From an uncultured Blautia sp. (GTDB taxonomy: Bacteria; Bacillota; Clostridia; Lachnospirales; Lachnospiraceae): 10,819 bases of DNA. The stretch is from assembly GCA_934409175.1 (NCBI GenBank), contig CAKRVX010000070.1, positions 1 to 10,819 on the forward strand, read 5' to 3'. Under the pieces are notes generated by a model. The model was not told the origin of the DNA. It searched no databases and saw only the letters and a program-made list of their open reading frames with translations. A program made the position numbers and the translations under genes. This document shows positions 1 to 7,347 of the stretch, piece after piece (position 1 is the first letter of the stretch; each line of letters starts with the position of its first letter).

Positions 1-72
1 ATTTCTTTCAGAACGATACACTGGTTTTGTATCTTTCTCAAATTCATTTACATGTAATGTTTCCTCGCTCAT
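1..72 (-). CDS. Partial CDS, N-terminus of the gene after terL (probably portal protein)
   Basis: An ATG at 72 opens a frame that stays open to the window edge (24 codons, beginning [17 protein letters not shown]). The start overlaps the TGA of the terminase large subunit gene by four bases (ATGA), the usual sign of translational coupling, and a GAGAGG Shine-Dalgarno-like stretch lies about 8 bases upstream. The fragment is too short to recognise by sequence. The portal call rests only on gene order: in SPP1/PBSX-type late operons the portal gene follows terS-terL directly. The N-terminus is acidic and polar, which fits a portal but is not diagnostic. Confidence 0.6.
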   Translation of the reverse strand, partial: MSEETLHVNEFEKDTKPVYRSERN

Positions 73-1325
73 CGCAACATACCTCTCAATCTCTTTGCGT
101 TCTGTATCTGTTTTTGTGGAGTTTCTATCTCTCTTACTGTCATATCGGAGTAAATGCCGTATCGGATTGCGCAAAGAACATCGTCATTCTCTTTTAATGG
201 TTCTCCTGTGTTCTTTTTCCACACGTACTTATAAATCTCTTCCCGGAATCTCGGACATTCATCATAAACAATAAAGAATTTTTTTGTCGTCATAAGCGTT
301 GCGACCGCTTCAATTCCTGACAATACTCTGTTGTTTGCCAGATATGCGGATATTCCCGCTTTCTGAAAAGCTGAGATATGCTCCGTTCTGGCCGGGTCAC
401 AATAAAAAGGGATGTTACCATATCTTCTGATAACATCCTTTGCTCTCTTTATCCATTCGCCTATATATTTATGCTGTGCTGCATATTCTTCTATGATGTA
501 ATACTCATCACCTTTTACTCCGATTACAACAATTGCTCCATAATGCTCCCAGCCCCAGTCCACACCAGCAAAATACCGGTCAAATATTATCTTGTTTGCC
601 TGTTCTCTCGTGATTACATGGACATTTCTATCAAATTCCGGATAAACAACTCCTTCTCCCGATACCCATAATCCATTAATACCTCTATCATAAAACATCC
701 CTTTGGGGGTTGTTTCTTTGATCTGCTGCACATATCTTTCATCCAAGAACGTATTATCATCTAATCGGAAATGAAAGCTCATAATCCCAGCCGCTTCTGA
801 CTGGATGTAGTCTTTTAACAGCCAATGCTCTGGATGGTCCGGGTTAGTATCGGCAATGATTCTTGCTCCTGGACCGCTACATCTTGCTTTAATCTCGTCA
901 AAGACTTCCTGATTTGCAAGTGATGCCTCATTGATATAAGCTCCAAAAGCTGTCATGCCTCGAATTCTTCCCAGACCAGATATTGAACCATGCGAAGTCT
1001 GCACAACCCTTACACCAAATAATGTGAAATTATTGTATTTATCAAACTTAAATTCAAATCCATATTTATTAGATAGCTCTATGAGGATATTCTTCTGAAT
1101 ATTTGAAAAAGAATATCCTGCAAGAATGTATTGCGGAGTATCTATCCCAAGTTTATTTGCTATTCCCCGAACCCTCATGAGTTCCTGCAAGAATATATCA
1201 TTGTCTAGCTGTGTCTTACCGCTACGCTTCGCCCCATGATTGATCAGCATAAACCAATCTGTATTCTGGCAGGCTTTCAATATATCTATCTGCTTCTGCG
1301 TATAAATATTATTCAGATTCAGCAT
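69..1325 (-). CDS. terL: Terminase large subunit (PBSX/SPP1-type), DNA packaging ATPase-nuclease
   Basis: 418 aa, full length for the family. TerL is the motor of the packaging complex: it docks on the portal, hydrolyses ATP to pump DNA into the prohead and cuts the concatemer. The N-terminal ATPase shows a Walker A motif GAKRSGKT (31-38), a Walker B-like AYINEA (129-134, catalytic Glu133) and a DTNP coupling motif (159-162). The C-terminal RNase H-like nuclease starts with GVDWG (Asp256), followed by FYCDP (Asp310) and [10 protein letters not shown] (380-389). In the last motif the usual H-x-x-D-A-x-R-Y pattern reads D-x-x-C-A-I-R-Y, so the expected aspartate is Cys385. ATG start preceded by GGCGGTGA. 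It overlaps the end of terS by 17 bases and ends in an ATGA overlap with the next gene. Confidence 0.95.
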   Translation of the reverse strand: MLNLNNIYTQKQIDILKACQNTDWFMLINHGAKRSGKTQLDNDIFLQELMRVRGIANKLGIDTPQYILAGYSFSNIQKNILIELSNKYGFEFKFDKYNNFTLFGVRVVQTSHGSISGLGRIRGMTAFGAYINEASLANQEVFDEIKARCSGPGARIIADTNPDHPEHWLLKDYIQSEAAGIMSFHFRLDDNTFLDERYVQQIKETTPKGMFYDRGINGLWVSGEGVVYPEFDRNVHVITREQANKIIFDRYFAGVDWGWEHYGAIVVIGVKGDEYYIIEEYAAQHKYIGEWIKRAKDVIRRYGNIPFYCDPARTEHISAFQKAGISAYLANNRVLSGIEAVATLMTTKKFFIVYDECPRFREEIYKYVWKKNTGEPLKENDDVLCAIRYGIYSDMTVREIETPQKQIQNAKRLRGMLR

Positions 1326-2187
1326 CTAGCTCACCGCCTATCGCTTCGAATAGCTTAGCCACCTTATCCTCTACAGATATCTGATCATCAACTTTAGCCT
1401 TTGCTTTCAATACTCCTATTCTTGCTTTCTGTTCTTCTGTTGCAAGATCCATATGATCTGACAGCCATTGCAGGGCTTTCATCCTGTCTGCCAGTTTTAT
1501 ACTTGCTCCATCTTTTCCCTGCTTTATCTCGCTGATTAATCTTCCGTCTACGGAATCAGATTCTTTAAAACGAACTGTGTTTATCTCTCTTTTTAGAATT
1601 TCTTTCTTGCCAGTCTTTTCGTTTTTTACCTGTACTGGTCCAAAAGCTCCCATTACTTCTACTGTTTCTCTACCAAACGAAACATAATCTGTAATATCTG
1701 CAAATGCAATATCCATGTACATTTGAAATATATCTTCTTCTGACAGGAATTCCCGATTAAGACGGTTTTGTTTGAGGTTGTGGATTTCTTTTTTTATTCC
1801 ATCATTTCCCATCATTCTGTAAGCATTGGCCACTGCCGTTTCATAGCTACATTCGTACGCTTTTTGATATGCTTTTGTAGCATTAAAACATCTCACATAA
1901 TAAATGCAGAAAAGTCTTTGTTTATCGGTCAATTCAGAGTTTCCCATAATCTCTGTTATTTCATCATTTTCTTTTTGATAAGATAAAGGATTTTCCTGTT
2001 CTTTTTGTGTGCACACTTTTTTCTTTTTTGTGTGCACACCTTTTTCTTTATTTCTGGACCATCCGTATCTTGTTTTCCATGACTTCACAGTGTTTACAGT
2101 CACACCATATTTTTCTGCAATATCTTTATATTTCATCCCGCCTAAATAATCTGCAAAAGCGGAATCGGCTTTCGTTTTCTTTTCCAA
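1309..2187 (-). CDS. terS: Terminase small subunit (XtmA/PBSX-type)
   Basis: About 292 aa. TerS recognises the packaging site on phage DNA and hands it to TerL. The N-terminus carries a helix-turn-helix ([18 protein letters not shown]), as in PBSX-type small subunits with a resolvase-like N-terminal domain. The Terminase_2 core follows ([20 protein letters not shown]... to about GIKKEI), then a charged C-terminal part probably involved in oligomerisation and TerL contact. The frame also contains GTG codons at 2196 and 2193, but these lie in or against the GAGGTG ribosome binding site. A TTG at 2187 has 8 bases of spacing from GAGG, so I take TTG. It is the first gene after the terminator/promoter region and overlaps terL by 17 bases. 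Confidence 0.88.
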   Translation of the reverse strand: MEKKTKADSAFADYLGGMKYKDIAEKYGVTVNTVKSWKTRYGWSRNKEKGVHTKKKKVCTQKEQENPLSYQKENDEITEIMGNSELTDKQRLFCIYYVRCFNATKAYQKAYECSYETAVANAYRMMGNDGIKKEIHNLKQNRLNREFLSEEDIFQMYMDIAFADITDYVSFGRETVEVMGAFGPVQVKNEKTGKKEILKREINTVRFKESDSVDGRLISEIKQGKDGASIKLADRMKALQWLSDHMDLATEEQKARIGVLKAKAKVDDQISVEDKVAKLFEAIGGELDAESE

Positions 2188-2216
2188 CCTCACCACCTCT
2201 CATTCAATTCACTACT

Positions 2217-2245
2217 AATATTGCATAAGAAAAACACCCTGTAAA
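2217..2245 (-). promoter_or_regulatory. Candidate promoter for the terminase operon
   Basis: On the minus strand, TTTACA (2245-2240; 5 of 6 to TTGACA) is separated by exactly 17 bases from AATATT (2222-2217; 4 of 6 to TATAAT). TG sits one base before the -10, as in an extended -10. Transcription would start near 2210, leaving a leader of roughly 23 bases before the TTG start of terS. The -35 box lies in the loop and 3' arm of the terminator at 2234-2258, so the promoter and terminator are interlocked. The match is reasonable but unproven. Confidence 0.45.
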
Positions 2246-2258
2246 AAATACAGGGTGT
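2228..2258 (-). terminator. Intrinsic terminator after the replication/middle operon
   Basis: Perfect 10-bp inverted repeat ACACCCTGTA / TACAGGGTGT (2234-2243 and 2249-2258) with a 5-base A/T loop. On the minus strand it is followed by TTTTCTT. It lies between the sigma-like gene and terS and would stop the early/middle transcript before the late genes. Confidence 0.8.
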
Positions 2259-2323
2259 CTCTCTGGCAGTTTTCCTCACAAAAGATAGTGAAAAAGGAAA
2301 CTTCTGTTCCTGCTTCCTCTTCC

Positions 2324-2372
2324 ATTTTAAACTTTACCACACTTCTTTGCGACATGTACGACATTTGCGACA
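2324..2372 (-). promoter_or_regulatory. Three tandem 9-bp repeats with a downstream -10-like box
   Basis: On the plus strand the units read TTTGCGACA, TGTACGACA, TTTGCGACA (2346-2354, 2355-2363, 2364-2372), head to tail with no gaps. Read on the minus strand they precede TAAAAT (2329-2324, 5 of 6 to a -10). The position where a -35 should be (2352-2347) reads TCGCAA, a poor -35 that lies inside the first repeat. This is the shape of an activator-dependent promoter. It sits six bases past the end of the sigma-like gene, so that protein is the obvious candidate ligand (inference). Confidence 0.5.
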
Positions 2373-2377
2373 AACTT

Positions 2378-2797
2378 TTAAAAATTTTTAAGAAATCTTT
2401 CAAATTCCTTCTGAACACTCTTTTCTGTAGTTCGTATATCCATTTTTTCTGCTACTTCTTTCCATGTTAATTTCTCCATGTAGCGATATCGAATAATTCT
2501 CTGAATACGTGGTGGAGCTGTATTGATAATTTCTAATGCCTGCAACTTTGTCTCCTCCGCTTTCTCCTTTCTCTCATTTAAAATTAATCGCTTTTTTCTT
2601 AAATGTTCAACTTGTCTTCTGTCAGCACCTTTAATGTTAAAGTTTTTTCCTATGTATGGATACTCTTTCATACTTCCTTTTACTTTATCTGAAGTCATCA
2701 TTGACTCTTCATTTTGCAATGCTTCAATATCTTCCTCTGTTTCTCTAACAAGTTCGCAGGCATCTACATAATCATTTAAAACCTGTTTTACATTCAA
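2378..2797 (-). CDS. Sigma-70 region 4-like phage regulator, probable late transcription activator
   Basis: 139 aa from a TTG start. The middle (GSMKEYPYIGKNFNIKGAD) and the C-terminal helix-turn-helix (RIQRIIRYRYMEKLTWKEVAEKM followed by TEKSVQKEFERFL) match a clostridial phage family annotated as sigma factor-like or DUF1492-like, related in role to ArpU/Xpf late regulators. A coiled, charged N-terminal half precedes the HTH. The open frame allows GTG at 2806, but that codon is part of the AGGAGGTG ribosome binding site. TTG at 2797 lies 8 bases after AGGAGG and is preferred. It is the last gene of the operon, directly upstream of a repeat-containing control region and terS, the usual place for a late switch. 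The activator role is inferred from family and position. Confidence 0.8.
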   Translation of the reverse strand: MNVKQVLNDYVDACELVRETEEDIEALQNEESMMTSDKVKGSMKEYPYIGKNFNIKGADRRQVEHLRKKRLILNERKEKAEETKLQALEIINTAPPRIQRIIRYRYMEKLTWKEVAEKMDIRTTEKSVQKEFERFLKNF

Positions 2798-2812
2798 GTC
2801 AAACACCTCCTG

Positions 2813-3001
2813 CTATCTATAAATCTTGCCTGTTTCTTCATCACGAAGCTTGATTCTACCAAATACTTCAAATCCTCCGACCCTTGCTACCGCTCTCATT
2901 GCTTCAATCGTTTTTATAAGGGAATCCGGCGGCTTGTCTGCTGCTTTGATTGCATCGTGTGCCGTTGTATCTTTGTAATGTTCGTGATTTCTTCTATCCA
3001 T
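2813..3001 (-). CDS. Small conserved phage protein, unknown function
   Basis: 62 aa from ATG 3001, which has AAGGAG nine bases upstream. An in-frame ATG at 3061 lacks a ribosome binding site and would overlap the preceding gene by 47 bases, so I reject it. The sequence has an N-terminal basic stretch with EHYKDTTAHDAIKAAD, then a helix and GGFEVFGRIKLRDEETGKIYR. I recognise the HYKD-TA-x-x-AIK ... GFEVxGRI pattern from small proteins of clostridial phages, where it has no assigned role. The stop overlaps the ribosome binding site of the sigma-like gene, so the two are probably coupled, and it may belong to the late-control unit. Confidence 0.7.
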   Translation of the reverse strand: MDRRNHEHYKDTTAHDAIKAADKPPDSLIKTIEAMRAVARVGGFEVFGRIKLRDEETGKIYR

Positions 3002-3014
3002 TTGCCCCATCTCC

Positions 3015-3245
3015 TTATATATGTTCATGCGGTCTAATTGGTTCCCAGTGTTTTTCAGCATCTTGTTCGATTAACCTATTGTACCGCTCCACGAACTCTT
3101 CTTCGCCTATTTCACATTTCATGAACTTCTCTGCCAGTCCCATATAGGTATCCGTTTTGATTGCATCTATCCGTTCTTTAAATTCGTTCGTATCTATCTT
3201 CCCGACAATAAGCATATCTTGTAGTATTCTGGATTCATGGTTCAT
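3015..3245 (-). CDS. Small acidic hypothetical protein
   Basis: 76 aa, ATG start, no recognised domain. It is rich in Glu, Asp and Lys with predicted helices (SRILQDMLIVGKIDTNEFKE; CEIGEEEFVERYNRLIEQD). The internal pattern (IxxGKIDTNEFKERID and GLAEKFMKCEIGEEEFVERYN) looks like two short helical repeats, each a G/E-[ED]-EF turn. Ribosome binding is weak: AAAGG lies 14 bases before the ATG. Translation may rely on coupling to the gene ending at 3256, only 10 bases upstream. Operon position and uninterrupted spacing support it as real. Confidence 0.65.
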   Translation of the reverse strand: MNHESRILQDMLIVGKIDTNEFKERIDAIKTDTYMGLAEKFMKCEIGEEEFVERYNRLIEQDAEKHWEPIRPHEHI

Positions 3246-3255
3246 AGGTCGCTTA

Positions 3256-3666
3256 CTACCTTTCCTCCTCTTGTTTTATATATTTTGCATTTCTAAATTC
3301 AATAATTTCCAGTGGGTCAAAGTATTCTTTGCACTTCGGACATCTCGGAAGCATATTTTTTCTATACGATTCTTCCATCTCGCGAAACACCCTGCTCTTA
3401 CGCATTCTTTTTAGCTCTTTATTTGCTTCTTCTGAATAAAATTTTACTTTTTCTTTTAATCGATTGGTTTCTTCTCTTAGTTGCTCATGATATCTTGCAA
3501 TTGACAACATTGCCTCAAATGGATCCACAACCGCTCCGCAATCTCTACACATAATAATTCGATTTTCAACACTAAGCTCATAATGTGGAGGATTGCATGT
3601 ACATATTTTCTTCATCCCTTTATTGATTCTTAACAAATCAAAGCTGACAGGTTTTTTCTTGTCCAT
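3256..3666 (-). CDS. Hypothetical protein with zinc-ribbon-like cysteine pairs
   Basis: 136 aa from ATG 3666, with AAGGGGG seven bases upstream. This start is preferred over an in-frame ATG at 3696, which would lie inside the previous gene. Cys22, Cys24 (CTC) and Cys40, Cys43 (CRDC) form a probable zinc ribbon (KKICTCNPP...IIMCRDCGAVVDPFEAM). A long charged helix or coiled coil follows (about 55-105). A second half-site CPKC (109-112) ends in EYFDPLEIIEF, echoing the first ribbon's VDPFEAM, so the protein may be an internal duplication of a Cys-x2-Cys/DP-E module. Nucleic acid or protein binding is plausible, but no function can be given. Confidence 0.75.
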   Translation of the reverse strand: MDKKKPVSFDLLRINKGMKKICTCNPPHYELSVENRIIMCRDCGAVVDPFEAMLSIARYHEQLREETNRLKEKVKFYSEEANKELKRMRKSRVFREMEESYRKNMLPRCPKCKEYFDPLEIIEFRNAKYIKQEEER

Positions 3667-3668
3667 CC

Positions 3669-3866
3669 TTATTCCCCCTTTTCGTACATCCCACAACCAG
3701 ATATCGGTTTGTATATATAGCCACTTCCACTGGCTCTTTTTATTTTTCGTGGTTCCAGATAGACCATATTTCCGCCATTATGGCATATCCCCCATTTGAC
3801 CCCATCTCTTTTGCCGGGCTGTGGTTTGCACATTGGACATTCCGGGCATTTTATATATTTTTTCAT
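3669..3866 (-). CDS. Small Cys-rich hypothetical protein
   Basis: 65 aa from ATG 3866, with AAAGGAG about eight bases upstream and an ATGA overlap with the stop of the preceding gene. This start is preferred over the ATG at 3968, which has no spaced ribosome binding site. Cys7, Cys10 and Cys13 form CPECPMC at the N-terminus, with Cys28 (WGICHNGG) and Cys58 (GCGMYEKGE) further on, suggesting a small metal-binding fold. It ends two bases before the ATG of the next Cys-rich gene, so the two are probably translated together and may act together. Confidence 0.65.
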   Translation of the reverse strand: MKKYIKCPECPMCKPQPGKRDGVKWGICHNGGNMVYLEPRKIKRASGSGYIYKPISGCGMYEKGE

Positions 3867-4057
3867 TTCCCTGCTCCTTTCATAAAATCTTTTAATACTT
3901 TTTGTCTTATTTTTTTGTTTCTGTTTCGTTTCTTTGTTTTTTCTACTGCTCTTTGCATATTTATCCATTCCTGTCTTAGATCAGCCGGAAATGCTTCCTC
4001 CACTATCGGCTTTCTTCTTTCTCCTCCGGAATAAACCCGGAGGAATAACAATGGCAT
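3863..4057 (-). CDS. Small basic hypothetical protein
   Basis: Up to 64 aa from ATG 4057. The C-terminal half is strongly basic (EKTKKRNRNKKIRQKVLKDFMKGAGK) and helical; the middle reads IVEEAFPADLRQEWINMQ. The start is uncertain: ATG 4057 has only GGGA upstream, and a strong hairpin (4022-4044) lies inside the first codons. An internal ATG at 3958 with AGGA ten bases away would give a 31-aa peptide. The stop overlaps the next ATG (ATGA), which favours a real coupled gene. No family recognised. Confidence 0.45.
   Translation of the reverse strand: MPLLFLRVYSGGERRKPIVEEAFPADLRQEWINMQRAVEKTKKRNRNKKIRQKVLKDFMKGAGK
4022..4044 (-). repeat. GC-rich hairpin without a T tract
   Basis: Perfect 8-bp inverted repeat TCCTCCGG / CCGGAGGA with a 7-base loop (AATAAAC on plus). 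Neither strand has a T run after it, so it does not look like a terminator. On the minus strand the 3' arm contains GGAGGA, a perfect Shine-Dalgarno, but no ATG/GTG/TTG follows at usual spacing. It may affect translation of the gene that overlaps it or the stability of the mRNA. Confidence 0.5.
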
Positions 4058-4119
4058 ATAGTTCCCATGGAACCGTTGATAAGTTTCGTGTAATGTGTAA
4101 ACCCTTAGAGGGTGTCCAG

Positions 4120-5289
4120 CTATTTTTCCATTTCCTCACTCAGCCAGTTTTCTACGTCTGTAATGCTGTTAAAGGTTAGATGGCGGCTCTTGTATCCCAA
4201 GTGCAGTAATTCGGCTACTTCTGGGATAGACAAATGTTTCATTTTATCCCAGCGGATGATTAACTTTTTATCCTCTTTCGAAACCGCTTCCTCACTCGGG
4301 ATTAATGCGGGTTTTGACGATTTTTGCGCCGGCGCAATTACTTCTTTTTCGATGTTTTCTTCTCTCTCTGGTTTCTCTGCATATCCCATATCTTTTTCTC
4401 TGGATTCTTCTGGGGTATTGTTATCGGTTTCATGTTCTGTTTCACTCTGTGTAGGCTCTGGTGCGTTTTCTTCCGGCTTTCTGATATCTCCTCTAGTTTC
4501 AGTATCATCTCTTCCACTTCCAACTTTGTCTTGTTTGTTGCCTTCGCTATTTTCCTTAAATTCATCTGTGTTTTCCTCCCCTGCGGCATCCTCTTCTGGC
4601 TCATACTTTTCTAGGATTTTAGCCGTTATTGCGGCAAATTCTTCCCAGGATATTTCTTTTGCTACCCCGGAGTATTTTTTGATATTTATCTTGCTTTCGT
4701 GGAACAGGATAAACCAGATACCCTTTCGAAAAGACCGGCTACCGCTTGGAGCGATTAACTCTCGTAAAGCTTTGGGGTCATCTTTTACCGTTACCGCTTT
4801 TCTTACAAGTTCTTGAGATATGTAGAAGTCTCTGATAAGCTGGCCTATGTCGTTTTCCGCTCCCTGTTCCGGATCCGACTTGTTAAAACGGTTTAATTCT
4901 CTAATGTCTTCCCTGCTCGTCTGCGGGGTGATCATGTTTAAGTCGGAATCAGGTAGGGCCAGCATAGCCGCAAGCTTACTTTGGCCGTACTCTAAAAATT
5001 CCGGCCGAAGTTCTTCAGAATTTCCATCTACGGAATATTTTTTGTTTATCTGAATGAATCTTGTTGTATCTGATGGAGATAAGCCACATTCTGCTTTCGC
5101 AAATTCTGCGATGCTCTTATAGCCATCCTGTCTATATAACTCGTTATCATCAATCTGGCGCAGGCGGTAGCCTATCTTCACGAAATCCTTCTTTAATCCG
5201 TTCAGTTTGTTCTTTGCAGAGGAAATATCCTCTTTTAATTTTTGCTTGATATCAATCCACTCTGTGAGTGTCATTTGTTTGTATTCCAT
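4120..5289 (-). CDS. Phage protein with DUF3102/ParB-like helical N-terminal domain and acidic disordered middle
   Basis: 389 aa, ATG start with AGGAGG five bases upstream. Residues about 15-130 form a helical domain (KDFVKIGYRLRQIDDNELYRQDGYKSIAEFAKAECGLSPSDTTRFIQIN...) that I recognise from Lachnospiraceae phages and conjugative elements. It resembles DUF3102/ParB-HTH-like domains: the LSPSDTTRFIQIN part looks like a DNA-binding helix-turn-helix. Residues about 229-325 are low-complexity, rich in Glu, Asp, Asn, Thr and Pro and surely disordered. A short C-terminal domain (IIRWDKMKHLSIPEVAELLHLGYKSRH...WLSEEMEK) follows. It directly follows PcfJ, whose stop overlaps its ribosome binding site. 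The layout, two folded ends joined by an acidic linker, fits a DNA-bound adaptor in replication or partition, but this is inference. Confidence 0.75.
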   Translation of the reverse strand: MEYKQMTLTEWIDIKQKLKEDISSAKNKLNGLKKDFVKIGYRLRQIDDNELYRQDGYKSIAEFAKAECGLSPSDTTRFIQINKKYSVDGNSEELRPEFLEYGQSKLAAMLALPDSDLNMITPQTSREDIRELNRFNKSDPEQGAENDIGQLIRDFYISQELVRKAVTVKDDPKALRELIAPSGSRSFRKGIWFILFHESKINIKKYSGVAKEISWEEFAAITAKILEKYEPEEDAAGEENTDEFKENSEGNKQDKVGSGRDDTETRGDIRKPEENAPEPTQSETEHETDNNTPEESREKDMGYAEKPEREENIEKEVIAPAQKSSKPALIPSEEAVSKEDKKLIIRWDKMKHLSIPEVAELLHLGYKSRHLTFNSITDVENWLSEEMEK

Positions 5290-5298
5290 ATCTGCCTC

Positions 5299-7347
5299 CT
5301 ATACTGCCGCTGCCAGTATCTGCTGATCTGTTCTTGTTTTAAGTTTCTTTGTATATTGCCTCAATAGTTCTGCGATAATTGTCGCATCTGGTTTCTTGTC
5401 GTATGCTCCGTACCACTGAACAACATGTTCGCCTTTAATCTCTATCGTGATATATGGTTCTTCTGGTTTCGTCCGTCTGCGAAGAAATAAGATATAGCTT
5501 ACCCCTCTATTGTGTTTGTCCAAATAGTTGTCACTGCCTACACAGTGGTGAAGGATGCGGCCTTCTCTCATAATCTCCACCGCGCTTCTGGCTGGTCTGA
5601 TAAGATAGTCTTCTGTCTGGCACGAATATCGATAACATAATTTTCTGTAGTTCTTTTCAATTTCTGGATATCTTAAAACAATTTCTGCTTTTCGTTTTTC
5701 AATCTTATCTTTATTGATTTCTTCTAGCAGTGCATCATGTGCTATATCTAAATTTCGCGGGAAAAGGTAAACCGAATTATGTAAATCGTATCCTTGCTCT
5801 TTGCGCATTTTTATGTAATCAATGTATTTTCTTGCAACTACTTCAAGATGTAATTCCTGTGTGGTACAATCACTTTCTACCGCTTTGCAACCGGCATAGC
5901 GTTCTATGTTGTTGATCAGGCGGTCAAGACCCGTATAGTTAAAAATGTCTGCATTTAAATATTGCTCTAACTGACAAACTTTAACCGCTTCCACCTGCCG
6001 TTCCGTAAATCTTTTATCAAGCCTCTTTTCTTTCTGATACACTTTTAGGTATTGTATGTCGCCTTCCTTCCCTTTCAGGCTTTTTACCCTCTCTGGATAA
6101 ATCCCAAAGAAATCCGCTGGCTTCTTTGCTGTTTTATCAGCAATTATTCCGCATTCTCCCAATACCATGTTTCTAACAATTTTATAAAGCCCCATTTTTA
6201 AGAGTACTTCCATTTGTGGATACTCTTTGTATCTTTCCATATATTGGAACAGATTAAATGAGCTGTACCTTTTTGAAAATTCTTTTGCTTCTGAATATTG
6301 TAGGATCGTGCCTTTTAGATTTTTATAACTTTCAGGGTGAATAGCACCGTCAAAAATTTCTATACCGTCATAACCCTGTAGATTACAATCAATCCATTTA
6401 TTTTTCCCTTCCCATCCATCGTATACATGAAAATCTCTTTGCGGCTTTTTGTCTTCTTCAAAAAATTCTCTTGAAATTTCTGTAATAGCTATCTCTTCTC
6501 TCGCTTCTTCGTATTGTTCATTCACAATCAAATTAAATCCCTTTTCAGCTAGATAATATCTTAATACCACTCCTGTTTTCTTATATTTCTGGGCTATAAA
6601 AAAATATTTCTTCAATCGTTCTGGAGTGCCTATACTGATCCTTCGTCCTTTTGCCCGGTATATTCCAACTGCATGACATAATTGGCAGGTTCCCTGTTTT
6701 CCCTCTTTCGGAGTAGGGATGACCGGTTCAAACTGTGCCTCAAAACCCTCTCCTGGCTGCGTTGCTCTTGTGTAGTCCTTTTTACAGGCAGTGCAGTACA
6801 CATCTGCATAGCGGCCATGACGTTTATAGTACAGACGGTGTGCGCGATAAAATAATCTGTCATCTGCCCATTCTTTTAAACTTACCGGTTCTTGCGGAAG
6901 ATTCGCAATCCGCTCATCCAGACGTTTCTGCCTTGTCTCTCTTTGCCGCTCTCTCCGTTCATTTTTTATTTTATGTATCAGATACCTTAAATCACTCGTC
7001 CATAAATTACCCCTTCTTTCGCCCTGACCTCTTTCTTTCGTAAAGTCCCATGTCTCGTCCATCGCTTTTTCTGATATATATACTTTCCTTTGCTCGATGT
7101 AAGTTTCTTCAATACCGCACGCTCTCCAATGATCATTCGGCGGAAAATAAAAACCCCAGTCATGCTTTGTGAAAACCATCCTGATATACGGTGCCGAAAG
7201 AGAGCCTTTTTTATTTTCGTATACCTCTACAAAAAGATGCGAAATCCCGCATATTTCCCGTGTAAATACCACTGCCACATGGGTATATTTTTTAGATGCT
7301 TTTTCCGCTGTCTGATAAGGGATTTTCTCGATTGCTTTCTTTTTCAT
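5299..7347 (-). CDS. pcfJ: PcfJ-like protein
   Basis: 682 aa. The C-terminal block EIMREGRILHHCVG (591-604), SYILFLRRR (617-625) and YITIEIKGEHVVQWYGAYDKKP (632-653) is the PcfJ signature, named from the conjugative plasmid pCF10 of Enterococcus and common in clostridial phages and mobile elements. A central zinc site is formed by C185-x2-C188 and C221-x2-C224. A basic Arg/Lys-rich helix (128-145) precedes it. The biochemical role of PcfJ is not established; pairing with PcfK next to replication genes suggests DNA processing. Start ATG 7347 overlaps the pcfK stop (ATGA), with GGGAGG upstream. Length is typical for phage-borne members. Confidence 0.88.
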   Translation of the reverse strand: MKKKAIEKIPYQTAEKASKKYTHVAVVFTREICGISHLFVEVYENKKGSLSAPYIRMVFTKHDWGFYFPPNDHWRACGIEETYIEQRKVYISEKAMDETWDFTKERGQGERRGNLWTSDLRYLIHKIKNERRERQRETRQKRLDERIANLPQEPVSLKEWADDRLFYRAHRLYYKRHGRYADVYCTACKKDYTRATQPGEGFEAQFEPVIPTPKEGKQGTCQLCHAVGIYRAKGRRISIGTPERLKKYFFIAQKYKKTGVVLRYYLAEKGFNLIVNEQYEEAREEIAITEISREFFEEDKKPQRDFHVYDGWEGKNKWIDCNLQGYDGIEIFDGAIHPESYKNLKGTILQYSEAKEFSKRYSSFNLFQYMERYKEYPQMEVLLKMGLYKIVRNMVLGECGIIADKTAKKPADFFGIYPERVKSLKGKEGDIQYLKVYQKEKRLDKRFTERQVEAVKVCQLEQYLNADIFNYTGLDRLINNIERYAGCKAVESDCTTQELHLEVVARKYIDYIKMRKEQGYDLHNSVYLFPRNLDIAHDALLEEINKDKIEKRKAEIVLRYPEIEKNYRKLCYRYSCQTEDYLIRPARSAVEIMREGRILHHCVGSDNYLDKHNRGVSYILFLRRRTKPEEPYITIEIKGEHVVQWYGAYDKKPDATIIAELLRQYTKKLKTRTDQQILAAAV

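Noticed and set aside
378..671. Plus-strand open frame of 97 codons
   Set aside because: Antisense of the well-supported terminase nuclease domain, no ribosome binding site.
2215..2418. Minus-strand open frame of 67 codons between the regulator gene and terS
   Set aside because: It runs through the terminator and repeats, overlaps the regulator end, has no ribosome binding site, and its product is not protein-like in the terminator part.
4112..4816. Long plus-strand open frame of 234 codons rich in Ser, Phe and Leu
   Set aside because: It is the antisense of the acidic, low-complexity middle of the 389-aa gene, whose Glu/Asp/Lys codons read as Ser/Phe/Leu on the other strand. No ribosome binding site, and the minus gene has a perfect one.
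6630..6863. Minus-strand open frame of 77 codons within pcfJ
   Set aside because: An alternative frame of the zinc region of pcfJ; the main frame has the conserved cysteines and domain.
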